A DNA stretch of 64,000 nt from Ensifer sp. WSM1721 (GTDB taxonomy: Bacteria > Pseudomonadota > Alphaproteobacteria > Rhizobiales > Rhizobiaceae). The stretch covers positions 248,001-312,000 of the forward strand of contig NZ_CP165784.1 of the NCBI RefSeq assembly GCF_000513895.2. Direction: 5' to 3'. The notes beneath the pieces were generated by a model that made no database searches, was not told where the DNA came from, and saw only the letters and a program-made list of their open reading frames with translations. A program made the position numbers and the translations under genes. Position 1 is the stretch's first letter, and each line of letters starts with the position of its first letter. Below are positions 1 through 9,637 of this stretch, piece after piece.

Positions 1-2
1 CG

Positions 3-338
3 GCTCAATCAAAGACGGCGGGAGCTAAACGCAGGGGCTATACCGAGCAAGAGAAGAGCGAAAGGCTTAGGCTGATCGAGACGCATGTCAGCGAAGGCGG
101 CACCCTCAAGGACGCCATCAAGAGCGCCGGCATCTCGGAGCAAACCTACTATCATTGGAAAGATGCTGCGAAGCCTGTCGCGCAAAAGGGCACCAAAAAC
201 ACCAAGCCCCTACCGGCCGGCGATGACTTGGCAGATCTCGTCCAGCTCGAAGAGGAAAACCAGAGGCTCCGCAAACTGTTGGCGGAGAAGCTGCGAGCGG
301 AAAATGCCGAACTGCGCAAGCGGCTCGGTCTGGACTAA
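3..338 (+). CDS. SyrB-like regulator, 3' part (cut by window edge)
   Basis: The frame is open from base 3 and ends at TAA 336-338, giving 111 residues; the true start lies left of the window. A basic Ala/Lys-rich head leads into a conserved block containing YTEQEKSERLRLIETHVSE and a small helix-turn-helix-like part around ISEQTYYHWK. The C-terminal coiled coil has the pattern EEENQRLRKLLAEKLRAEN and ends RLGLD. This arrangement matches the SyrB family of rhizobia, where SyrB represses syrM in Sinorhizobium; many unstudied SyrB-like paralogues exist, often next to insertion sequences. It may therefore be a DNA-binding regulator or a relic of a transposase OrfA-like protein. Family call is firm, function is not. 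Confidence 0.75.
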   Translation, partial: AQSKTAGAKRRGYTEQEKSERLRLIETHVSEGGTLKDAIKSAGISEQTYYHWKDAAKPVAQKGTKNTKPLPAGDDLADLVQLEEENQRLRKLLAEKLRAENAELRKRLGLD

Positions 339-738
339 CCAGGACCGGGAATGCGCGGGGCGACGTTTCTTCGGCGTGCTCCGCGTTACACCAGAAGCTT
401 ATATTTGCTCCCCATTGGCATTGTCGCGGCAAACGAACTCCTGCTGTTTCCCGCTCTTGCCGGGTGAAGGCGCGCCAGCTGCGCGTTTGGCGAGGAGTTG
501 AAGCGTGCTAAGAGGGGCTGTATTAGTGCGCCAGCAGGAATGCAGCGGCGCCAATCGACGTTGCATCTTTCATGGTTGCCTGGGATCGAAAGGAGATGAA
601 GACTCCACAACGGAGATTCGTTGTTGAATTCAACTCGGGCCACGACAGCCAAAAGCCCAGACGAACTCAATCTGGGGGGACACAGATCTCAAGGCTTTGG
701 CCCGCGAAGCGGAAGATTCGGCGTCGCATCTGTTCAAT
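339..738. other. Stretch without a recognised gene
   Basis: About 400 bases between the SyrB-like stop and the end of the broken DUF7007 gene. Short open frames exist but none has a convincing ribosome site or family resemblance. I see no repeat or transposon end here. Confidence 0.5.
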
Positions 739-1668
739 TCAGATGGAGCACCTGGACCGCCTGAATCGGGTGAGACTAGCCCGGCTAATCCGATCAATGC
801 AGCCGACAAAACTCGAAGGGCCGTCATAGGCGGCGTGATGGTCCGGATCGATGACGAAGCCGACGCGATGGCGCCGGGCGTAATCGTCGCGGGGCACAAG
901 GAAGCGCGCTTCGCCTGATTTTTCGTCACGCTTGCCGCCGCGCGTGGCGATCACTTCCGTCATGTCGGGGTGATGTTCGGAATGGATCGCCGAAATCACC
1001 ACCCAGTCATCGACATGCAGCCGTTCAAATTCGAGCCGATCTTTCGTCCTGGATTGACCGGGCAACAGCGCACGCCCGTAAATCGTCTCCCAAACCTCCG
1101 GCCAGCTGTTCCGGACGGTTTCATCGGCGCATCTGCGCTCGTAGGAGGTAAAGAGGTTTGGGAAGGTGAGCGCGACAATGGCCCATTAGGCATCCTCTTC
1201 GTACCATCCCCCGGGTGTTCTGAGTGCCGGAACGACGCTCGCGTTTCGATCGGGCGAAAGACAAAAACCGCCATGCCCCGCCGTCGTGTGGGAAACAACG
1301 CCCTCCGCATAGAGCGTGGCGCCTTGCGATGGGCCCCACGGCGTGTTGCAGGTGATGCGGACGGTCTGGCGCCCAAGTCCCCGGAGCTCACGGCGATGTT
1401 CGGCCTGCTCGATCATGCGCTCGCGGAAGGCCGCTTCATCCCCAATCGAACCATGGTACGAATAGAAATCGTCGCGCCTGAGCTCGGCAAGCGGCCGCGA
1501 AACCCGCCAGGCGCTGGCCAGCAGATGCCGGCCAGCGCGGGATGGCAGCATGGCGAAGACAAGATCGCCGACGCGCGCAACGGCCATGCCGTCGGCACCT
1601 GGCCCGAATTCCACGCCCGAATCGTCGAGGGTGCAGACCTCCCGGGATGGCGAGGGGATCGTGTTCAT
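739..1668 (-). pseudogene. DUF7007-family protein gene interrupted by one in-frame stop
   Basis: The start chosen is ATG 1668, preceded by AGGGAGG at good spacing. The N-terminal half (to TAA at 1188-1186) and the C-terminal half (to 739) lie in the same frame, and together they read as one typical DUF7007 protein of about 310 residues. The N-terminal half has the hallmark TPWGPSQGATLYAEGVVSH and ends GGWYEEDA; the C-terminal half resumes with WAIVALTFPNLFTSYERR and ends near VIDPDHHAAYDGPSSF. In the family the residue at the stop is usually Glu or Ala, so one base change (for example GAA to TAA) explains the break. DUF7007 proteins are common on rhizobial plasmids and integrative elements, function unknown. 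The last ~20 residues diverge from family expectation. Confidence 0.8.
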
Positions 1669-1862
1669 GGCGCAGTGTCCTCCCTTCATGAGCATCGGCG
1701 GCTGCCTCGCCATTCTGCTCGACGCAAAATCAAACGAGACACCATCAGACTGCGCGGCTTGAACCAACAAAAAAGCGGCCTAAATCAACCCGCAAACCGC
1801 GCCGAAACTCAGCTCTTCCAAAACCCAAAACGTCTCACATCATTCGACGACCGACACCAAGC

Positions 1863-2324
1863 TCAAGCTCGTGAAGCGCCGGAAACCACCAGCGGGTTAG
1901 GGAGAGCTGTATTCGCCTGATCGAGGATTTCGAACGTGTATATCCCGTCCGGATCGATACCGACTGAATAGCTCAACCTGTCGCGAATGTGATTGTTCTC
2001 GTCGAACGTGAGCACCTTCGGCTTCAGCGAGGTGATCTGGCTTTCGTCAGTATAGACGGAATTGCAGATAATGATTTGGTCACCGGGCTGGCAGGTGCGC
2101 GCCGCGGCTCCGTTGAGAATGCAGCACCTCGATCCGCGTTCACCAAGGATGACGTAAGTGGAGATCCGAGCGCCGGAATTCTTGTTCCAGATCTCAACAA
2201 ACTCCATGGGCAGAATGGCGGCTTGCTCACAGTGCTCCGGGTCCAGCGTGATTGAGCCATGATAGTTGAGGTTTGCCTCGGTCACGTAGATGCCATGCAG
2301 TTTGCCTGCGACCAACTTGCGCAT
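1863..2324 (-). CDS. panD: Aspartate 1-decarboxylase
   Basis: A 153-residue protein that converts L-aspartate to beta-alanine for pantothenate and CoA synthesis in the cytoplasm. The start ATG 2324 follows a clear GGAGGG; longer upstream frames lack this support. The self-cleavage site is visible as YHGS with Ser24, which becomes the pyruvoyl cofactor of the alpha chain; Lys8 and the downstream block [14 protein letters not shown] and [13 protein letters not shown] are canonical. There is a family-typical C-terminal tail of about 30 residues. It stands alone, without panB or panC next to it; pantothenate genes on plasmids are known in Rhizobium. No inactivating change is visible. Confidence 0.95.
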   Translation of the reverse strand: MRKLVAGKLHGIYVTEANLNYHGSITLDPEHCEQAAILPMEFVEIWNKNSGARISTYVILGERGSRCCILNGAAARTCQPGDQIIICNSVYTDESQITSLKPKVLTFDENNHIRDRLSYSVGIDPDGIYTFEILDQANTALPNPLVVSGASRA

Positions 2325-2742
2325 ATTCCCTCCGGATGGGTTTCGTGGCGCTCTATTAGCGAATAACTTGTCAGACTGGAAGGCGTCCAATAAGCATTCA
2401 GGTTGGCTCGTACACCAAGAGCGAACCATGCCCGCTAGGTGGCCGGACATTACGGAACCATCCTCAAGGCTGCCAGGCGAGTGGCAAACCCGGGCCAAAG
2501 GTTGATCTTTAGGTGTCGGCACGAGTCTGTGCGGTTGTGGGGTATGTGGGTCCGTGGCCATTGCCATGGCGTTGTTCCTAAAGGGCACGCTCTCTTCATA
2601 TTTTTTTCACGACTGCTACCGCAGAGTGTTGACAAAGCGTTAATGCAACGCTTTCTCTTTGGAGCGCGCCTGAGCTCCGCCCGGACGGCCACGGAGCCGT
2701 CCGTTACCAGCTTTGCTTCACAAAATGGTCGTTTGAAGTGTC
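2325..2742. promoter_or_regulatory. Divergent promoter region between panD and the GGDEF-EAL gene
   Basis: This is the 418-base space between two divergently transcribed genes. It should hold both promoters, but I could not identify clear -35/-10 pairs or operators by eye. The open frames in it look like chance. Confidence 0.4.
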
Positions 2743-5211
2743 ATGAAAAATATGCCACCCCGGGTATCGGAGCAGCGTTCACGCTTCGACTGCGAGCTCG
2801 AAGCCATCCTCGATGCTATCCCCCAGCCGATTATCATCAAGGACGCGCTTTCGCGCTTCCGCCTCCTGAACAGCGCCGCATGCGCCTTGGTCGGGAAAGA
2901 GCGCAGCGAACTGATCGGACGCACAGACTACGACATTCTACCGGCAGCCGAAGCCGATCGCATTCGCGAAATGGATGTAGAAGTTCTTGAGACGGGCAAT
3001 GGTGCTTCCTTTGAGGAAGATATCACCTTGGCCGACGGCACGGTCAAAAACCTTGTGACGCAGAAACGGCGCGCCGAACTTGCAAGCGGAAACACAAGGG
3101 AGAGATTCGTCGTCGCGACGATCCTGGACGTGACTGCCTGTCGCAAGGCAGAGACGGAGCTCCGCCTCAGTGAAGAGCATTATCGGTCGTTGATCGAGCT
3201 GCATCCGCAGGTCCCGTGGACGGCAAAACCGTCCGGAGAGATTATTGACGTGGGCCCGCGCTGGAAGGACATCACCGGCTTCGAAGCCGCCGACGCGCTG
3301 AGGAGAGCGGAGTCGATACATCCGGATGACCGCGATGCGATGCAGCGGCTGTGGTCGAAATCGCGTCTAACTGGGGATCCACTGGACATCGAGTTTCGCT
3401 TGATAACCGCGGAGGGGTGCTATCGTTGGTTTCGCAACCGGGCTGCGGCCCGCAAGACGGGGGACGGCAAGATCGTTCGGTGGTACGGCATCTTGGAAGA
3501 TATCGATGATCGCCGACGAGCGATGGAGTCCGTCAAGGAAAGCGAGGCCCGTTTCAAGGCAATCGCAGACGACGCGCCTGTGATGATTTGGGTGACCGAC
3601 GAAAGTGGTGCGGCTACCTACCATAGTCGACTTTGGCTCGAAACGACTGGCCAGACCGCCGAGCAGGCTCGAGGGCTTGGCTGGGTCGATGCAGTTCATC
3701 CGGACAATCGTCGAGAGGTTGAAGCTGGATTTGACGCGGCCATGCGTCTCAGAAAACCGGTGCGAGTGGAGTACCGACTTCGGCGCGCAGACGGCACATT
3801 GGCCTCGGCCATTGATATCGGGCAGCCACGCTTTTCCTCCGACGGCGGTTTTCTTGGCTATGTTGGCATTGCCCTCGACATCACCGAGCTTCGCAACGCG
3901 GAACAGCAGCGATTGCTGGCGCAGAAGCAAATGCACCACATGGTGCGCCACGACGCGCTGACCGGATTGCCAAATCGTCAGTTCCTGCGCGAAGAGTTCC
4001 AACGCATTTCGGACAAAGTCGTGCCGGGCACGAGAGTTGCTATGCTCTGTCTTGTGCTCGACAGTCTTAAAGCGGTGAACGACGCCTATGGTCGAACCAC
4101 CGGCGACCTGCTGCTGCGTCGTGCGGCTGAGCGGTTGCGAAATTGTCTGAAGCAATCCGACATTCTCTGTCGTCTGGGTGGCGACGAATTCGTCATCTGG
4201 CGCACTGGTATCAAGAGCGATGACGAAGCGCGCACCCTCGCTGAGCAGCTTATCGGTGTCGTTGAAACCCCGTATGAGCTCGCAGGAACGCAGGTGGATA
4301 TCGGAGCAATAGTTGGAATTGCCGCCGCCCCGATGTGTGGCCAATCGGTCGACGAGCTTATCCAGGCTGCCGACGTCGCGCTTGATCAAGCCAAAGCCGG
4401 CGGACGTGGCACCTACGTGGAATATGTACCGGGTATGGACGCGCATCTGCAGGCAAAACAGCAGATGAGGGTTTCCCTTCGGCGCGCGCTCATAAATGGC
4501 GAGCTGGGAATCCACTACCAGCCGCTGGTCAACCTCCATACCGGCCGGATCACGACGTGTGAGGCGCTTGTGCGATGGACGCATCCAGAGACGGGGCCCG
4601 TGTCTCCTTCTGAGTTCATTCCCGTCGCCGAGGAGACTGGACTAATCGCACCGCTCGGTGACTGGATCCTCCGCCAGGCCTGTATGGAGGCAGCCAAGTG
4701 GCCACCGCATGTCAGCGTGGCGGTGAACCTGTCGCCTCTGCAATTCAGGAACCGGCAACTTGCTTGCGACGTCAGCAAGGTTCTCCACGCAACCGGTCTG
4801 GACCCCTCACGACTACAGCTCGAAGTGACCGAGTCAGTTCTGCTCGACGGGAACGACAACAACCTGCATGTCCTTCAGGCGATCCGCCAGCTGGGCGTCA
4901 AGTTGGCCATGGATGATTTCGGGACCGGCTATTCGTCGCTCAGCTACCTGAGGAGCTTTCGTTTCGACAAAATCAAGGTCGACCGCAGCTTCATTTCCGA
5001 CCTTCCGGCAGGGAGGGAATCTCTGGCGATCATCCGAGCAGTCGCCGGGATTGGTCGCACGTTGGAAATAACAACGACCGTCGAAGGGGTGGAGACCGAG
5101 GCCCAGCTCGACGCCATCAAGGCAGAGGGGTTCGATGAGGCCCAAGGTTGTCTGTTCGCGCGCCCCCTGCCTGCTCAACAGATAAGGCAACTGATGGGGG
5201 CATGGCCGTGA
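2743..5211 (+). CDS. PAS-PAS-PAS-GGDEF-EAL cyclic-di-GMP enzyme
   Basis: An 822-residue cytosolic signalling protein with no membrane segment. Three PAS-type sensory domains occupy roughly residues 10-135, 140-265 and 270-390. A GGDEF domain (about 395-555) carries an intact GGDEF motif at 479-483, and an EAL domain (about 570-815) carries EALVRW from residue 607 plus DDFGTGYSS and KVDRSFI. Both the synthesis and hydrolysis signatures are therefore present, so it could make or degrade cyclic di-GMP depending on the PAS input. No haem or flavin ligand can be identified with confidence. It is a single gene, transcribed away from panD, with about 420 bases between the two starts available for divergent promoters. 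Start ATG 2743 is preceded only by a weak ribosome site. Confidence 0.92.
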   Translation: MKNMPPRVSEQRSRFDCELEAILDAIPQPIIIKDALSRFRLLNSAACALVGKERSELIGRTDYDILPAAEADRIREMDVEVLETGNGASFEEDITLADGTVKNLVTQKRRAELASGNTRERFVVATILDVTACRKAETELRLSEEHYRSLIELHPQVPWTAKPSGEIIDVGPRWKDITGFEAADALRRAESIHPDDRDAMQRLWSKSRLTGDPLDIEFRLITAEGCYRWFRNRAAARKTGDGKIVRWYGILEDIDDRRRAMESVKESEARFKAIADDAPVMIWVTDESGAATYHSRLWLETTGQTAEQARGLGWVDAVHPDNRREVEAGFDAAMRLRKPVRVEYRLRRADGTLASAIDIGQPRFSSDGGFLGYVGIALDITELRNAEQQRLLAQKQMHHMVRHDALTGLPNRQFLREEFQRISDKVVPGTRVAMLCLVLDSLKAVNDAYGRTTGDLLLRRAAERLRNCLKQSDILCRLGGDEFVIWRTGIKSDDEARTLAEQLIGVVETPYELAGTQVDIGAIVGIAAAPMCGQSVDELIQAADVALDQAKAGGRGTYVEYVPGMDAHLQAKQQMRVSLRRALINGELGIHYQPLVNLHTGRITTCEALVRWTHPETGPVSPSEFIPVAEETGLIAPLGDWILRQACMEAAKWPPHVSVAVNLSPLQFRNRQLACDVSKVLHATGLDPSRLQLEVTESVLLDGNDNNLHVLQAIRQLGVKLAMDDFGTGYSSLSYLRSFRFDKIKVDRSFISDLPAGRESLAIIRAVAGIGRTLEITTTVEGVETEAQLDAIKAEGFDEAQGCLFARPLPAQQIRQLMGAWP

Positions 5212-5540
5212 CAGGAGATTACTGGCCCCTTTGCTTCAGCCGTGGATGCTGGATGTCCGCGACGGTGTGCAACGCACGGCAGGTTGACGGTCCGGAATAG
5301 ACGTCAGCACCCAGAACGGCATCCGAGAAAACGATCGCCTGTTTTTTCCGACTAATTACGGCGTAAAGTTAAGACAACCATAGGAGACAGCGGCTTGAAT
5401 GAGGATTCGTGGCCATCGGAGCCGTTGGGCATTCCGCGCCCCGGGCGCTCCAAACGGCCTTCGGCGCGTCCCTCGGGATCTACATAAACCGAGGCCCTGC
5501 CACTGAGTTCGTCAGTGCTTTCATTTGCGTCGTGAGGTAC
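5212..5540. other. Intergenic stretch between convergent genes
   Basis: About 330 bases lie between the GGDEF-EAL stop and the stop of the oppositely oriented disordered-protein gene. I saw no strong hairpin with a T-run and no convincing gene. Confidence 0.4.
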
Positions 5541-6140
5541 TCACGAGACATCGAAGCGCTTGAGCATCTTCCTGATCTGAGTGTTCTGTAGATGAAGCTT
5601 TCGCGCCAGCAGGCTCTTCAGCTCTTTGATTTCCGCGTGGAGGGCCGTCACTTCGCCGTAAAAAGCATCCCCAGAGGGCTGCAAGCGTCGATCGTGATTT
5701 TTGCTGACAGCACTTTGCGCAATCACCTGGGTATTGCCGTTCTCCGCACGCCTTGGTCGAATGATCCGCGATTTGCTCTGACGCTTCGCGCTTATCTCGT
5801 CTCTCGGGGACAACACATCCGCTTTGCTCGCCGAAGGGTGAATTTTATCGGAAGACGGTGCTGAGGTCTTGTCGACATCAAGTGGCAAGGCTGATGCCGG
5901 CGCGACGTCGGAATTCCCTGTCGCCTTATCCGATGTCATTGGCAACTGCTCAGCTGGGACACGCTCACTGCGATCCTGTCTGCTGGACGTTTCCATTAAA
6001 TTGGACGGAAGCGCCAACAAGCGCTCTATTTCGCTTTCAAGTGCCGCGGGATCAGTGTCGTGCTCAATTGCACTCTTTTGCACGTCCGCCGGTCGACGGC
6101 GCGACGTCAATTGAACAAGATATTTCCACAGTGATTTCAT
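5541..6140 (-). CDS. Unknown protein, mostly disordered, with C-terminal coiled coil
   Basis: A 199-residue protein of unrecognised family. The middle is rich in Ser, Asp, Lys and Pro and looks unstructured. The last ~35 residues (ALHAEIKELKSLLARKLHL onward, ending MLKRFDVS) form a heptad-like helix that resembles the tail of SyrB-like rhizobial proteins. Its ATG at 6140 overlaps the stop of the upstream degenerate EAL gene as ATGA (6137-6140), so the two are translationally coupled and probably work together. The coiled coil might mediate oligomerisation or binding to the EAL partner. Function is unknown. Confidence 0.65.
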   Translation of the reverse strand: MKSLWKYLVQLTSRRRPADVQKSAIEHDTDPAALESEIERLLALPSNLMETSSRQDRSERVPAEQLPMTSDKATGNSDVAPASALPLDVDKTSAPSSDKIHPSASKADVLSPRDEISAKRQSKSRIIRPRRAENGNTQVIAQSAVSKNHDRRLQPSGDAFYGEVTALHAEIKELKSLLARKLHLQNTQIRKMLKRFDVS

Positions 6141-7039
6141 TGCGTTCCCACCTTGAGCAATCCGACTCCTCTGGGACTCTTTTCGGTCGAGGATGGGATG
6201 GTGCCAACGAAGCCGTCTCGGAATATCCCCTCAACAAGTTGCGGCTCCGCATTAGGAGTTAAATGACGGGGGAGCGTGCCAATCTCCCGAAATATTGGCG
6301 ACAGGGTCGGCTCGGAAAGGAGATAACCCTGGACGTGGCTCGCACCGGCCACCCTTGCCAGCGCAAGCTGTTCGTAAGTCTCGATCCCCTCAACGACGAT
6401 CGTCGGTGTCACGCAGGATGCCAACTCGACCATATCGTGCAGCAATCGGTCAGCATCCGGGCGCCTATTCAACTGCACGAAAAACGCATCGATCTTGACG
6501 ATATCGACAGCCATTGAAAAGAGAGCTTCGGCGGTCGAGAAAACGGTGCCGAAGACGTCGCCGAAGACGTCAATTGCAACTCTATAACCTAACCTCCGAA
6601 TATCTTGAATCAACTCCGTGGCACAGGACTGTTGTGCCATGGGCGCGCTCTCAGCAATCTCCAAGACCAATCGGGGAGCGAGCGACCGGCGTCGAAAGAG
6701 CTGGTCGTAGAGCATCGCACGATGTTCGGCATCAGAAAAATTCGAGGTCGATATATTGCATCCGAGCGATCCGGACGCATTGTTGGACAACCAGTCGAAT
6801 GCCAAATTCAACATACGCCGGTCCAATTTGGGTGCATTGCCTGATGCTTCTAGGGCAGGCATGAATTCATCGGGGGTAACCACGGTGCCGTCGAGCTTCA
6901 CAAGTCTCGGCAGACATTCGGAATAAAGAACCTCATGGTGTGCATTGACTGAATTCACTTGCTGTACCGAAAAACCGATCCGCCGCTGCTGCATTGTCAA
7001 GAGGACAGTGCGAACCAAATTGTCGGAACCTAATTCCAT
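6137..7039 (-). CDS. Degenerate EAL-domain protein
   Basis: A 300-residue stand-alone EAL-fold protein. The EAL motif reads ECL at residues 41-43, and the usual DDFGTGYSS loop is replaced by a sequence beginning DVFGDVFGT near residue 158. Later fold markers are kept: VDIVKIDAFFV, VVEGIETYEQL and the final VQGYLLSEPT. Loss of the acidic loop pair argues against phosphodiesterase activity; such proteins often bind cyclic di-GMP or act through protein contacts. The start ATG 7039 follows GAGGA at good spacing. It is the first gene of a two-gene operon with the disordered protein. The nearby full GGDEF-EAL enzyme may supply the signal, which is inference. Confidence 0.8.
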   Translation of the reverse strand: MELGSDNLVRTVLLTMQQRRIGFSVQQVNSVNAHHEVLYSECLPRLVKLDGTVVTPDEFMPALEASGNAPKLDRRMLNLAFDWLSNNASGSLGCNISTSNFSDAEHRAMLYDQLFRRRSLAPRLVLEIAESAPMAQQSCATELIQDIRRLGYRVAIDVFGDVFGTVFSTAEALFSMAVDIVKIDAFFVQLNRRPDADRLLHDMVELASCVTPTIVVEGIETYEQLALARVAGASHVQGYLLSEPTLSPIFREIGTLPRHLTPNAEPQLVEGIFRDGFVGTIPSSTEKSPRGVGLLKVGTQ

Positions 7040-7872
7040 CTGCGATTCCTCTTCGCTGGACTTTTGGGATGCTTACTTGAGAAGCAGTTGGCTAGCGCAG
7101 GAATTTCAAACCTGGCCCTGCCTTGCCGGAGCTAACCTGACGCAGCGATCGGCCAAATCCTCGCTGCGATGACACAACGGTCGACGGTTGTCGCATCGTC
7201 CCCTTCCCTCGCTCGCGCTGCGGCAAAACAATCCATCCAATATGACCGGCAGCGCGGGCAGAGGTATCATTGAATATTCTCAGGTAGTAATAAGAATCGA
7301 CGGGGAGCTTGAGCCGTAGGGTCAGGGAATAATTACCAGTGTTCAAAATGTAACGTAAATCCGGTCGCTATTTGTATATTTGGCAATAAGCCAATCCGCG
7401 CCCCGCAATAATACTACTAATAGTGGGATGCGAGCCGTATGAATTTAACATCTACTTTAATGCACTCGACATATAAGGAATGCGTGATAAAGGGGCCTGC
7501 CCGAGGTGAAGACGGGTTTCCCGAGTGGCGTCGCCAGACCTCCAGCCTGGCGACGCATTTCGGCTTCAAAGCTACGCGCGTTTTACGAACCTCTCTATAC
7601 CGGTAGCGACAGGATTTGATGGACGCTTTAGTTCCGATTGAGAGAGGACCGGCAGTTATTCGGCGACGCCTTCGCTCAGAGCCGGCGCGGCCCGAGCGGT
7701 TGACCTCGCGGGCAGCCGCTGCTCCATGGACAGGATCTTCGAGCAACGTTCCCTTTGAGCGCGGCTGAACTGCGTGGCGAACTTGCCGTACGCCGCCCTT
7801 GGTCCTGGTCAGTCACCGAGGCCATTGTTGATACCCGGCGTGCCCCACCTCCCAGCTTTGCCCGGCGCCCGC
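7040..7872. other. Long stretch without a recognised gene
   Basis: About 830 bases between the EAL gene start and the AraC gene stop. Open frames on the minus strand (around 7417-7746 and 7676-7876) lack ribosome sites and resemble nothing I know. The promoter for the EAL operon should lie at the left end. The right half may be an old mobile-element remnant, but no ends are visible. Confidence 0.4.
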
Positions 7873-9168
7873 TCACGTCTTTTCGGTGTGGCCGTCGTTG
7901 TGGGCGAACCGAAGGGCGGAGGAGGGGCTGAGACCGTAGGCCGCCTTGTAAAGGGCGGAGAACCGGCCGGGATTGGAAAACTGAAGACTCAAAGCCAGGT
8001 CCGTGATGCCCGCCGTCCAGCCCGCGTTAATCGCGCCGTGGGCGGCGGCGAGCCTGTAGTTGCAGAGCACGCTCATTGGCGAACCTCCGCGAAAGGTGCG
8101 AAACAGCCTCTGAAGCGCCCGCGGCGAACATCCTGCAGCGCCGGCGAGGTCCTCGATGGTGATCGGGTTGGTCAAATTCTCGCGCATGAACGTCTCGGCT
8201 CTTTGGAGATGCCTAGGGGCCTCGAAACTGGCTGGCTGGCAGAAAGCGTCAGCCAGATTGTGCGGCATCGTGAAAAACAGTTTCACCAGCGCCAATTGCT
8301 GATGCGCCTTTGCCAACATCGGTGTTGCTGCCAATGAGGTTGAGTTGAGATCTCGGTCCGCCTGCCGCAGCGTCTGGTACAGACCCTGGTCGTTGTCGTC
8401 ACAATACCGGGTTGGCGGTAACACGAACTCCTGCACATACGGTCTGCCGGTCAGGTCCTCGAAGTTTCGCCGCAGTGCTGGCTTCGGAATATGGAAGGCC
8501 AACCATGAACTGCCAGGCTCGATCGCCATTCGGTTGCCCGCGCTTTGTCGGACGCTAGCGACATGGTTCGGAGCAATGCAGAGGGTTTTGCGCGTTCGTC
8601 GGTCGGTGACTTCTACTTGCCCCGTCAGGACGAAGAAGAAGCTGATGAGGTCTGTGTCGCGCCGGGCCGTGGCGTACAGACGGACTGAGTGCTTCACGCT
8701 CGTCAACCAGGCGGACTGAAGTTGTTGCCTGCGGTACATGAGCGAGAAATCTTCCGTACCGTCGGCGGTAACCGTCCACCTCCAGTTCGGTTCGACGGTC
8801 TCAAGATTGGCCAGGATTGCGTCACGCGAATGGGCCTCGAAACTGTTTGCCCGTGGCGGATCATCTGTACTGGGAAGGGTCGCGCAAAAAAGGGCGACCT
8901 TCCAGGCGATGATCCGGAGGTCCGGATCGTCGAGGATAGCGAACAGACCGCTCAGTTGAACCGGTGATGCGTCGGCCGGCGCTATGTTCCAGTCGTCGAG
9001 CACCGATAGCAGCGCCGTTGCGTTGAGCGGTGAGCCGTGGAGCAGGACGGCGACGGAAGCAACTACCACTCCCAGGATGAGGAGGGAGGGGACCAGCATG
9101 TGCGAACGCAACGGCCCCGCTCCGGAGCTCGCGACTACAGAAGAGCGGTGATGCGCTTCAGTTTGCAT
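7873..9168 (-). CDS. AraC-family regulator with N-terminal membrane helix
   Basis: A 431-residue protein. The C-terminal ~95 residues (from about 330) hold the two helix-turn-helix units of AraC regulators, with [19 protein letters not shown] and the second unit near [20 protein letters not shown]. The centre (about 145-300) looks like the AraC-binding/cupin-like sensor type found in rhizobial relatives. Unusually, residues 24-44 form one strongly hydrophobic helix, followed by about 100 residues of unknown type. The start ATG 9168 has a strong GGAGGTGA site, so the membrane segment looks genuinely translated, which would anchor the regulator in the inner membrane. An internal start near the sensor domain would give a soluble form. 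No target or neighbour clearly indicates its role. Confidence 0.8.
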   Translation of the reverse strand: MQTEAHHRSSVVASSGAGPLRSHMLVPSLLILGVVVASVAVLLHGSPLNATALLSVLDDWNIAPADASPVQLSGLFAILDDPDLRIIAWKVALFCATLPSTDDPPRANSFEAHSRDAILANLETVEPNWRWTVTADGTEDFSLMYRRQQLQSAWLTSVKHSVRLYATARRDTDLISFFFVLTGQVEVTDRRTRKTLCIAPNHVASVRQSAGNRMAIEPGSSWLAFHIPKPALRRNFEDLTGRPYVQEFVLPPTRYCDDNDQGLYQTLRQADRDLNSTSLAATPMLAKAHQQLALVKLFFTMPHNLADAFCQPASFEAPRHLQRAETFMRENLTNPITIEDLAGAAGCSPRALQRLFRTFRGGSPMSVLCNYRLAAAHGAINAGWTAGITDLALSLQFSNPGRFSALYKAAYGLSPSSALRFAHNDGHTEKT

Positions 9169-9242
9169 CCTGCCTCACCTCCATTGGAAGGATTGCCATC
9201 GCCTTCATCGAAAACCACACCCCTCTTATTCCCGTCCGCGTC

Positions 9243-9624
9243 TCAAGAGCGGGGATTGCCATAGGGATTGATCAGTCGCAGCTGTGCTGCCCGTGCTGTC
9301 GCGGCCGCGCATCCCGGTTTGAATCGTGCCGACTCGACGTAGGAGCGGACCGTATGCTCCGAGAGCACGAGAAGGGCGGCGACGTCCTTGGCTTACCAAG
9401 GGCCGGCCAGTGGAAGCAGCCGATCTCGCGACCTCCGAGGAGCGGCACAGGATCATGGTCGCCGTAGAGTCGAGCATGGCCTCGTGGACGAGAAATGCGA
9501 GCTCGACCCACTCGCTGCGCCGGTCGGTAACGAAGTCGGTGGCATAGTTGGTCTGAAGAAGCTCGATTGCCTCGATACCGGCAAATGTGATCCTGAGCGG
9601 TGCCGAGCTCTGATGTGCCTGCAT
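9243..9624 (-). pseudogene. LuxR-type helix-turn-helix remnant, frameshifted
   Basis: The start ATG 9624 has a good GGAGAA site. Reading passes through three frames: an N-terminal part with ITFAGIEAIELLQTNYATDF and WVELAFLVHEAML, then [13 protein letters not shown], then [21 protein letters not shown] and a tail ending LRLINPYGN before TGA at 9245-9243. The last two pieces match the LuxR/FixJ-type DNA-binding domain (EREIGCLRW...G-K...LxLSEHTV...). At least two indels separate the pieces, so no full protein can be made. The N-terminal part is not a clear autoinducer domain. Situated just downstream of a UPF0262 gene, it could be an old member of that operon. Confidence 0.65.
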
Positions 9625-9637
9625 GCGAAGTTCTCCT

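Noticed and set aside
970..1920. 316-codon plus-strand frame opposite the DUF7007 gene
   Set aside because: The minus strand reads as a recognisable family on both sides of the stop; this frame reads as random.
3367..4584. 405-codon minus-strand frame opposite the GGDEF-EAL gene
   Set aside because: It is the shadow of the GGDEF part and has no family features.
7040..7872. Possible nod box, sigma-54 promoter or symbiosis gene
   Set aside because: I looked for a nod-box pattern and for TGGCAC-N5-TTGC and did not find a convincing match.
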